A stretch of DNA of 64,000 nucleotides from assembly GCA_903923395.1 (NCBI GenBank), contig CAIXXM010000052.1, forward strand, positions 1 through 64,000, in the 5' to 3' direction. This DNA is from an uncultured Acidobacteriia bacterium. Lineage in GTDB: Bacteria > Acidobacteriota > Terriglobia > Bryobacterales > Bryobacteraceae. Both the position numbers and the translations under genes were made by a program. The notes under the pieces are model-generated. The model was not told where the DNA came from, made no database searches, and saw only the letters and a program-made list of their open reading frames with translations. Below are positions 51,505-58,515 of this stretch, in pieces. Each line of letters opens with the position of its first letter. Within the stretch, counting starts at the first letter, position 1.

Positions 51505-54500
51505 TTAAAAGGAAAGCCTTGCTCCCAGTTGAATGATGCGCCCGGGGGACGCTGTGGTAAGTGTAGTCACCTGTCCGAAATTGACTGACGTCAAACTCCC
51601 GTTCGGCGGGCCGTAAGGTGGAGAATTCAAGGTGTTGAAGAAATCGCCCCGTATTTGGATGCGCAGCCGTTCCCGGAGGGGAAAGATCCGTGAGAGACTC
51701 GCATTCAAATTACTCAGCCCGGGTGCGGTCAGATTCGGCTCACTGCGCGAACCATTCCCCAGCGTGTAGAGCGCCGCGGGCGCGAAGGCTGCGGTATTGA
51801 ACCAGTGATCGAGCGTTTGCTGGCCCGCGGGAAGATTTGGATTTTGCAGCCGCTGCACTGAGCCTGTTACCCCGGGCAGTCTGGTGTTGGAGGGTCCTGT
51901 AATTACCACCGGAATGCCTGTGCCCAGCGTCAATACCCCGCTCAACTGCCAGCCTCCTGTGATCTTGCCGGCGATTCCACGACTGAGGAATCGCTGTCCG
52001 CCACCAAAAGGAAGTGCCCAAACCCAGCTGGACGAAAGGGTCTGCGTGCGGTTCCAATCCGTCAGGGAACGTGATGCCTTCAAGTTATATGGATTGACAA
52101 GGCCGCTCTGCGGGGCGAAGTTCTGCGGACCATCATCAATCCCCTTGCTGAACGTATACGCGAAGTTCACCGTGACGCCCTGGTAAGAACGCTGCAGCCG
52201 CAAAGAGCCTGCATGGTAAATCGAATCTCCTATCGAAGCGCCGGAGTTGGTGATATCCAGATACTGCGGGAACGGCCGCAACAATTGCGCCGCCGTCACC
52301 GTCTTCGCACTCAGCGTGCCTGTGGACACCTGGCCATAGTAGGGATTTGTCACTAATGCATCGAGCCCCGTTCCTAAAGATAAGTTCGAAGGGTTTACCG
52401 CGTTCGCATTAATCGCCATCCAAAAGTGTTCCGCGCGGTTGCCGGCATAAGCCAGTTCCAGCAGCAGATTCACTGGCAGCCGCCGCTGTATGCTGAAGTT
52501 CCATTGGATGTTCAGCGGGGCGACCGTATTGTGGAACCTCGTGGTGAGCGCGCTGCCTACTTCATAAGCAGGAGGTGTCACCAGTCCGGTGACGAATGGC
52601 GTGGACAGGGAAGCCCCCGCAGGGGGAGTGTTCGGCGCTGCCGGCGCTGTCCCTAAATACACCGGATCGCTCACATAATAGCCATCTCCGAGTGCTGTTG
52701 GCGCCGCGCTGATCGCCCCATTGCCGGGGAAGTAAAAGATCCCGCCGCCTCCACGGATCACCGTCGTCGCATTCGGGCTCCATGCGAAGCCCAGCCGTGG
52801 CGCGAAGTGCCCCCCAACGCTCGCCTGCTGCGATGAATACGGCGCACCCGCATTCAGGAACTGTAACTTACCCGGCAGATGGGTGACGGGGTCCGTCGCT
52901 GCGGGGTCAAAATATGCCAGGCGCGAATACCGCTCTTTCCATGGCGTCGAATCATCCCAGCGCAAGCCTACATTCAACGTTAGATTGCGCCGGATCTTCC
53001 AATCATCCTGCACATACCAGGCGACCGATTTCTGGATGATGGACAAAGTCGGGTCAAACGTGAAGCTCCCGCCCGTTGGTGCACCTAACAGGAAAGTCGC
53101 GAAGCCATCACCGCCAGTCACACTTGCCGTGGCCGGGTTGGGACCCTGCGTGTAGGCCCGGCTGAAGTTATAACTACCGGACGGATATTGGTATTTGAAG
53201 TAATTCAGATATCCGATCGACAGATCGAAGCCAGTCTTCACAATGTGGCTGCCGCGAATCCAGGTGACGTGCGCCAGCGCGCCCTCGTTTTGCTGTGTAT
53301 TATTCGCGTAGGTTGTATTGGCCACACCCAGCGTGCTCTCATCCGTGATGTTGAAATACGGAAACAGGAAAGCGCCTGCCTGTGCCTGCAGAGACTGCGG
53401 AAACCCCAGCGAACTCATCTCAAACCCCTTGCTGGCCGGAGTTCCCGGAATTAACACACGAACGAACGTGGCCCGGAATTCGCCGACGAGAGCCGGACTG
53501 AAAATGACCGTATCGCTAAGGCTGGTCGAATGGTCATTCTGCCCCTGGTTCGCTGCCGCATTGCCTTTCTCAGAAGGAAAGGCGATGTTCACTCCGGGCG
53601 AAAGCGTTTTGGAGTTCTCCCTCCCGTGAGTAACAAACAAGCGGTTCTTGCTGTTCAACTGGTGGTCGATCCGATAGAGCATCCGCACCGTGCCGAGCTG
53701 CACCGTTTCGCTCTGGGCAAAATCGCTGCCCACAGCGGTGCGGTTGGGCAGCGGGTAATAGGTCATCACATTCTGCGCGATCGAATTGATCCGCGACATA
53801 GGAATGACGTTGCCCGCAAACAAGCTGCGGATATACGTCCCCGCCAACTGCGGATTCGCCACCGTCGTTGCCGGATCATAGATCTGCAGTAACTGCCCAC
53901 CCGCATTACGCGTTTGCGAGAAATCTCCACCGCGTTCGAGCGTGGTCGGCACCTCACCACTGATGCTGTTGGGCGTGCGCTGCTGCACCCCTTCCACAGT
54001 GGCGAAGAAGAACGTCTTGTCACGGCCATGGTAGACCTTGGGCAGATACACAGGACCTCCCGCCGAGCCGCCGAATTCGTTATGCCGGAACTCAGTCTTG
54101 CCCAGGCCGTTCCGGTTCGCCAGCCAGCCGTTTGCGTTCAACTTGTCATTCTCAAAGTATTCGTAAAGGCTGCCGTGATACACATTGGTGCCGGCCCGCG
54201 TGGTCGAAGTCAGAACGCCGCCTCCAGTTCGCCCATACTCAGCGGAGAAGTTATTGGTGATCACCTTGACTTCCCCCACTGCTTCCAGCGGCGGCGTGAA
54301 AGCGGCACCACTGCCAATCGCATTCCGGACCTCCGCCCCATCCATCAACAGTTCCATCGAAGACGTCCGTCCGCCATTCACGGTAGCGGTAATCGGATTG
54401 GCCGCATTGTTTCCCTGCACAACGCCCGGAGCCAGCAGCACCAGAGTAAATGGATTGCGCCCAAGCACAGGCAACTCCACCATCTGTTTGCCGGAAATCA

Positions 54501-54918
54501 CAGATCCAAGGGTTGAACTCTGCTGCTCCAGTTCCACGGAACTGGCGGTCACGGTCACCTGCTGTGTCTGTGCGCCGGGAGACAACGTCGAGTTGAAAGT
54601 CGCTGTGATGCCAACCATGACTTCGATTCCATTCACCACCTCCGTGGCGAAGCCGGGTTTCGCCACCGTGAGCCGGTACTGGCCCGGCGACAGATAAGAG
54701 AAGTTGTAAGATCCGGTGTTCGTCGTGGTGGTGTTGCGATGCAAGTCGGTGGAGAGCTCTATTAACGTCACCTGGGCACCCGGAACTACTGCGCCAGTGG
54801 AATCCAATATGGTTCCGGTTATTCCCCCCTGGTCGACCTGACCCAATAGCGGCAATGCCGCCCAGAACAACCCTTGCAGAACGGCAGCGAACATGGCTTT
54901 GGATGGACAATGCTTCAT
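51505..54918 (-). CDS. Oar-like TonB-dependent outer-membrane receptor (third of three)
   Basis: A 1137-residue protein with a signal peptide (MKHCPSKAMFAAVLQGLFWA and on to LLGQ). The regulatory-like domain runs from GGITGTILDSTGAVVPGAQV to GFATEVVNGIEV. The plug has LPVLGRNPFTLVLLAPGVV and TTRAGTNVYHGSLYEYFEN, and the barrel ends ARLSF. An ATG at 54948 could also serve, with GGGAAGG almost touching it; the open frame goes on to 55254 but that stretch is an overlap with the upstream sulfatase and not signal-like. It heads an operon of sulfatase, MocA, sulfatase and ThuA, and has a striking palindrome upstream. Confidence 0.88.
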   Translation of the reverse strand: MKHCPSKAMFAAVLQGLFWAALPLLGQVDQGGITGTILDSTGAVVPGAQVTLIELSTDLHRNTTTTNTGSYNFSYLSPGQYRLTVAKPGFATEVVNGIEVMVGITATFNSTLSPGAQTQQVTVTASSVELEQQSSTLGSVISGKQMVELPVLGRNPFTLVLLAPGVVQGNNAANPITATVNGGRTSSMELLMDGAEVRNAIGSGAAFTPPLEAVGEVKVITNNFSAEYGRTGGGVLTSTTRAGTNVYHGSLYEYFENDKLNANGWLANRNGLGKTEFRHNEFGGSAGGPVYLPKVYHGRDKTFFFATVEGVQQRTPNSISGEVPTTLERGGDFSQTRNAGGQLLQIYDPATTVANPQLAGTYIRSLFAGNVIPMSRINSIAQNVMTYYPLPNRTAVGSDFAQSETVQLGTVRMLYRIDHQLNSKNRLFVTHGRENSKTLSPGVNIAFPSEKGNAAANQGQNDHSTSLSDTVIFSPALVGEFRATFVRVLIPGTPASKGFEMSSLGFPQSLQAQAGAFLFPYFNITDESTLGVANTTYANNTQQNEGALAHVTWIRGSHIVKTGFDLSIGYLNYFKYQYPSGSYNFSRAYTQGPNPATASVTGGDGFATFLLGAPTGGSFTFDPTLSIIQKSVAWYVQDDWKIRRNLTLNVGLRWDDSTPWKERYSRLAYFDPAATDPVTHLPGKLQFLNAGAPYSSQQASVGGHFAPRLGFAWSPNATTVIRGGGGIFYFPGNGAISAAPTALGDGYYVSDPVYLGTAPAAPNTPPAGASLSTPFVTGLVTPPAYEVGSALTTRFHNTVAPLNIQWNFSIQRRLPVNLLLELAYAGNRAEHFWMAINANAVNPSNLSLGTGLDALVTNPYYGQVSTGTLSAKTVTAAQLLRPFPQYLDITNSGASIGDSIYHAGSLRLQRSYQGVTVNFAYTFSKGIDDGPQNFAPQSGLVNPYNLKASRSLTDWNRTQTLSSSWVWALPFGGGQRFLSRGIAGKITGGWQLSGVLTLGTGIPVVITGPSNTRLPGVTGSVQRLQNPNLPAGQQTLDHWFNTAAFAPAALYTLGNGSRSEPNLTAPGLSNLNASLSRIFPLRERLRIQIRGDFFNTLNSPPYGPPNGSLTSVNFGQVTTLTTASPGRIIQLGARLSF

Positions 54919-54965
54919 ACGTGGCACCGGGTTCCAAGCTATCGGCATTCCTTCCCGCCGGACAA

Positions 54966-54986
54966 GGGAATTCACAGTGAACTCCC
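54966..54986. promoter_or_regulatory. Palindromic operator-like element before the third receptor
   Basis: The half-sites GGGAATTCAC and GTGAACTCCC flank a central A; nine of ten arm positions match. The core TTCACAGTGAA is a perfect palindrome. It lies in the 82 bases between the sulfatase stop (55001) and the receptor ATG (54918). The wider sequence (54962-54995) is repeated with changes upstream of the sulfatase at 56699-56733. Confidence 0.55.
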
Positions 54987-55000
54987 GGTAAGTGCGGCTG

Positions 55001-56662
55001 TTACAGCGTCCTGACTTCCACGAATTTCGGTCCAACAGCGGACTTTCCGGCGGTGATTGTCCCCCGCAATTGCCCGGGGCCAACGCGCAGTTCGACAGCT
55101 TCAAACCGGCACTCCTGCGCACCCTGGGGAACCGCCTTGCTCTTGTCTGCCTCCCCGAGTTGGAAACGAACTTCAGAGTCGGCGGGAAGGGGATCAAACT
55201 GCAAGGTGATTTCATATTTCCCGGCCTTCTTGACATCCACTTCCCACCAGCCATTGGTGTTCCGCCCCTGCGCCGCCACCCGCCAGTTCTGCCGCGTCAG
55301 AACCACCGGATTTTCATGCTCCGTTCCAAGGTAGATCCGGGGTGGAATGAAGTGTCTGTCCGCAGAAACCGACGCGAACCAATCCAAATAGGCCTTCCGC
55401 AGATCCGCAACGACCTCCGGATGCGAGTCGGCGATGTCGTGACTCTCCGCCGGGTCTTTTTCCATGTCGTAGAGCTCTTTGCCGTTGATCAACTTGTAGC
55501 GCTGTGTCCGCACGGCGGAATCCCGGAACGCCTCTGGTTGATCGCCTCGATGCCATTGCGTGAAGATCGTCCGGTCCGGCCAATTCTTCGCGGTCCCATC
55601 CGCCAGACTCCACAGACTCTTGCCGTCAATCTTGAGCCCTTCCGGTTTCTTGACTCCGCAGACGTCCAGAATGGTCGGCATGATGTCGATCTGCGCGGCG
55701 ATCCGGTCCGTCGTCCGCGGCTTGAGGCGTCCGGGCCATCGCACGAAGAAGGGAACACGAATCCCTCCCTGGTAGGGTGTTCCTTTGATCGCCCGCATCC
55801 CGGCGTTGTACCGCACCGTCGGACCCACCGGGCCGTTGTCCGTCATAAAGATGAACATCGTGTCCCGCTCCACGCCCAGATCCCGCAGCTTCGTGGTCAA
55901 CTTGCCCAGGTTCCAGTCAATGTTCGCGATCATGCCGTAAACCTTGGCGACGTCATCAGCCAGCCCCATTTCGGCGAAAGGCCGGGACCACTTTTCGTCC
56001 ACCATCAAGGGAGAATGTGGCGCGTTGGTCGCGATGTAGGCAAAGAACGGCTTGCTGCCGCCCCGTTCGATCCACTCCATCGCCGCCCCGAAGAAAACAT
56101 CGGTGCAATATCCCGTGTACTTCTTCTGGACCCCGTTGTGTTGCAGAATCGGATCGAAGTAGCTGCTGCCGGGAGGGTCGGAAGGCTGCCCGAGACCTCC
56201 ACCCTTGATCACCAGCGATTCCTGGAAGCCCTGGTCGCACGACCGCATCGGGTAGTTGTCGCCCAGGTGCCACTTGCCGAAAATGCTAGTCCGGTAGCCG
56301 TTGCTCCCCAGAATCTCCGCTACCGTTACCTCATCCGGATACATCATTGAGCGGCCCAGGAACGTATCCACAATTCCCGTGCGGTAGTTGTACCGGCCTG
56401 TCAGCAAGCTGGACCGAGTCGGTGAGCAGACTGGACAGACCTGGAACTGCGTGAATTGGACGCCTTCTTTCCCCACCGAATCCATATTGGGCGTCTTCAG
56501 GTGAGGGTTGCCGTGCAGGGACAAATCGCCGTAGCCCTGGTCGTCAGTCAAAACGAGAACGACGTTCGGGCGCTTGCCCCCCTGCCCACCCTGAGGGCGT
56601 TGGGCGTAAGAAAACCCTGCGGTTGCTCCGGCAAGAATTGCGGTAAATTGGCGGCGGTTCAT
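55001..56662 (-). CDS. Formylglycine-dependent sulfatase with C-terminal beta-domain (fourth of four)
   Basis: A 553-residue sulfatase with export leader (MNRRQFTAILAGATAGFSYA). Cys79 in CSPTRSSLLTG is the formylglycine site; RPNVVLVLTDDQGYGDLSLHG, SIFGKWHLGDN and FIFMTDNGPVG hold the other ligands. The last 110 residues (about 440-553), with WWEVDVKKAGKYEITLQFDP, look like a carbohydrate-binding beta sandwich, which the other three sulfatases lack. The start at 56662 gives a proper leader; the frame is open further upstream but only as a shadow of the divergent gene. It is transcribed away from the regulator at 56819 and towards the third receptor. Confidence 0.92.
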   Translation of the reverse strand: MNRRQFTAILAGATAGFSYAQRPQGGQGGKRPNVVLVLTDDQGYGDLSLHGNPHLKTPNMDSVGKEGVQFTQFQVCPVCSPTRSSLLTGRYNYRTGIVDTFLGRSMMYPDEVTVAEILGSNGYRTSIFGKWHLGDNYPMRSCDQGFQESLVIKGGGLGQPSDPPGSSYFDPILQHNGVQKKYTGYCTDVFFGAAMEWIERGGSKPFFAYIATNAPHSPLMVDEKWSRPFAEMGLADDVAKVYGMIANIDWNLGKLTTKLRDLGVERDTMFIFMTDNGPVGPTVRYNAGMRAIKGTPYQGGIRVPFFVRWPGRLKPRTTDRIAAQIDIMPTILDVCGVKKPEGLKIDGKSLWSLADGTAKNWPDRTIFTQWHRGDQPEAFRDSAVRTQRYKLINGKELYDMEKDPAESHDIADSHPEVVADLRKAYLDWFASVSADRHFIPPRIYLGTEHENPVVLTRQNWRVAAQGRNTNGWWEVDVKKAGKYEITLQFDPLPADSEVRFQLGEADKSKAVPQGAQECRFEAVELRVGPGQLRGTITAGKSAVGPKFVEVRTL

Positions 56663-56698
56663 ATGGAACCTACAAGCTATCGATTCAGGCGCTCCAGA

Positions 56699-56733
56699 AC
56701 AAGGGAGTTCACCGTAAGTTTCCGGTAAGTTGC
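56699..56733. promoter_or_regulatory. Second copy of the receptor/sulfatase upstream element
   Basis: ACAAGGGAGTTCACCGT (56699-56715) and CCGGTAAGTTGC (56722-56733) match the element at 54962-54995 at about 27 of 34 positions, including both ends. The copy is less palindromic. It is in the 156-base divergent gap between the sulfatase and the membrane regulator, 37 bases from the sulfatase ATG. Confidence 0.5.
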
Positions 56734-56818
56734 TGCCCGCGGAGTGCTTTGCCGCCCACTCCGCAGGAGTGATAGAGTTGCGATTGGCGCAATATGCAGG
56801 GCGCAAAGGAGTCCGATA

Positions 56819-58120
56819 GTGCAGGCGGGAGTTGTCTCTGGAGCAAGCATTTCGCTGGAAGAGAAGCGTGAAGCTGTCGCGCACGTCCTCCGCAGCCGCG
56901 CGTTGCAACGCGCACCGAAGCTGCGCGAATTCCTGCGGCTGATCTGCGAACGCGCCCTGTCCGACGGAGATGCCGAACCGCTCCGCGAGCAGGAGATCGG
57001 CACGCTGGTCTACCAAAGGTCCGCCGGTTACAACCCTTCGGAAGACAACATCGTCCGCGTGGAAGCCCGCAACCTGCGCAAGAAACTCGCCGATTTCTTT
57101 GCGGATGAGGGCAAGGAACTTCCCCTTGTCATCACAATTCCCAGAGGTGGTTACGTTCCCCTGTTCGAATACCGTGTGGAGCTTGAACCGGATCTGGAGC
57201 CAGCAGCCCCGGCGGTCGAACTCGAGCCCGTGCCCGTTGCCCGGCCCCGGTTCCGCTTCGCCACCCCCACCGTCATTGCGTTGCTGACCCTGCTTTGCCT
57301 CTGGCTCTGGTGGCAGAATTCCCGCCTGCGGGCTGGCACTCCTTCTGTTGCTTCGGCCCCTGCCATCTGGTCCGCACTGTTTGACGAACACCACAACACG
57401 TATCTCGTGCTGGCGGACTCCGGTTTCGTGGTGGCGCAGGATGTTTTACAGAAGCGGTTCACGCTGGATAACTACCTGAAGCGCAATCATGGTGCGATTT
57501 TTCAGGCTACTGATCCGGCGAATGAGCGGGAACGTGCCGCAGAGATTGTTGGCCTGCCGCAGTTTACGAGCGTGACCGGTGCGCGCTTCGCCGGGAATAT
57601 CTTCGCGCTGCCCGGTGTTCCGAAAAGCCGTCTGAGCATCCGTTACGCGCGCGAGATCGAACCCCGTGACCTGAAGAGTAACCACGTCATTCTGCTGGGC
57701 AATGCCAGATCGAACCCCTGGGTGGAATTGTTCTTTCAGAAGCTGAATTTCCGGCACGAATTTGATTTCAAGGAATCCCGCGCACGGATCCGGAATCAAT
57801 CTCCGCTTCCCGGTGAATCTGCTGTCTACCTTGCTGGCGCACCGGGTGACGATTCCAATGATCTCTACTCCACCATCGCGTTTCTGCCCAACCTGGATGG
57901 CACCGGCAACGTTCTGATTGTTTCGGGCACTGGCTCCGTGGGTACGGAGGCCGCCGGTGATCTCCTATTCAATCCGAACCTTGCCAGCCAGATGGTCCGC
58001 CAACTCCATCTGCAGAAGGACGGCCACTTGCGGTACTTCGAAGTGCTGGTTCGCTCGTCACGCTTGGGCTCCACCTCACAGGGCTTGCAGGTCGTAGCGC
58101 ACCGCATGATCGGGGAGTGA
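56819..58120 (+). CDS. Membrane-anchored putative transcriptional regulator
   Basis: A 433-residue protein. I chose the GTG at 56819 because AAAGGAG stands seven bases before it. The N-terminal domain (about 13-118) has RAPKLREFLRLICERAL, EIGTLVYQRSAGYNPSEDNIVRVEARNLRKKL and ITIPRGGYVPLF, as in a family of membrane-linked proteins of Rhizobia and Acidobacteriota usually described as CadC-like or adenylate-cyclase-like regulators. A Pro/Glu linker, one transmembrane helix (148-166) and an outer domain of about 265 residues follow. That topology fits a one-component sensor. DNA binding is inferred, not shown. It is divergent from the fourth sulfatase. Confidence 0.65.
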   Translation: MQAGVVSGASISLEEKREAVAHVLRSRALQRAPKLREFLRLICERALSDGDAEPLREQEIGTLVYQRSAGYNPSEDNIVRVEARNLRKKLADFFADEGKELPLVITIPRGGYVPLFEYRVELEPDLEPAAPAVELEPVPVARPRFRFATPTVIALLTLLCLWLWWQNSRLRAGTPSVASAPAIWSALFDEHHNTYLVLADSGFVVAQDVLQKRFTLDNYLKRNHGAIFQATDPANERERAAEIVGLPQFTSVTGARFAGNIFALPGVPKSRLSIRYAREIEPRDLKSNHVILLGNARSNPWVELFFQKLNFRHEFDFKESRARIRNQSPLPGESAVYLAGAPGDDSNDLYSTIAFLPNLDGTGNVLIVSGTGSVGTEAAGDLLFNPNLASQMVRQLHLQKDGHLRYFEVLVRSSRLGSTSQGLQVVAHRMIGE

Positions 58121-58168
58121 TCGCGTCCCGTACGGCTCAGTTGGGCTTGTTCGCACGAAGATCGGCCG

Positions 58169-58441
58169 CCCGGGTTCGGGTCAGAAGACGCAGGAACGAT
58201 CAAGTACTGTCGTCCACCAGCTTCATACATGGCGGGGCTTCCTTCGGAACCGGCCGGCAGCGCAGTCTCCCAGAGAACCTGTCCAGTTTCTTCATCAAGC
58301 GCGCGCAGAATACCGTCGCTCGCGGCAACAAAGATCAAGCCTGTCGCAGTCACAACCATCCCGTGATGTTCGGCCATGAACGCACCCGTATCACGCGCAC
58401 CCTCAGCGGCAGCGGGCTTTCCCGCTGGCTCCAGCCCGGCT
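58169..58441 (-). pseudogene. Remnant duplicate of the PQQ-dehydrogenase 3' part
   Basis: Bases 58169-58415 match 58607-58853 inside the intact gene with 4 differences in 247 (about 98% identity). The following 58413-58441 resembles 59127-59150 instead, so the duplicate is joined across a deletion of about 270 bases. In the minus frame it reads GLEPAGKP joined to AAAEGARDTGAFMAEHHGM, and its downstream end leaves the gene at DPNPGG and continues into unrelated sequence. It has no start or full domain and cannot make a working enzyme. This covers most of the 395-base gap 58121-58515; the rest is palindromic repeats. Confidence 0.85.
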
Positions 58442-58445
58442 TGTT

Positions 58446-58466
58446 CGCACGCCATTCTGGCGTGCG
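58446..58466. repeat. Copy 2 of the dispersed palindromic repeat
   Basis: CGCACGCCA, loop TTC, TGGCGTGCG: a perfect 9-bp stem. It is the first of two tandem copies, 40 bases apart start to start, between the dehydrogenase remnant and the intact gene. Confidence 0.75.
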
Positions 58467-58485
58467 TGTTCTTGTACCCGGAAAA

Positions 58486-58506
58486 CGCACGCCATTCTGG
58501 CGCACG
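58486..58506. repeat. Copy 3 of the dispersed palindromic repeat
   Basis: CGCACGCCA, loop TTC, TGGCGCACG: the same element with two changes in the right arm, which weaken the outer pairs. It ends 10 bases from the stop codon of the intact PQQ-dehydrogenase gene, so it may also help to end that transcript. Confidence 0.7.
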
Positions 58507-58515
58507 CAGATCGGC

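Noticed and set aside
33713-54918. SusC/SusD-type uptake system
   Set aside because: No SusD-like lipoprotein is present, and all three receptors have the Oar architecture rather than the SusC one.
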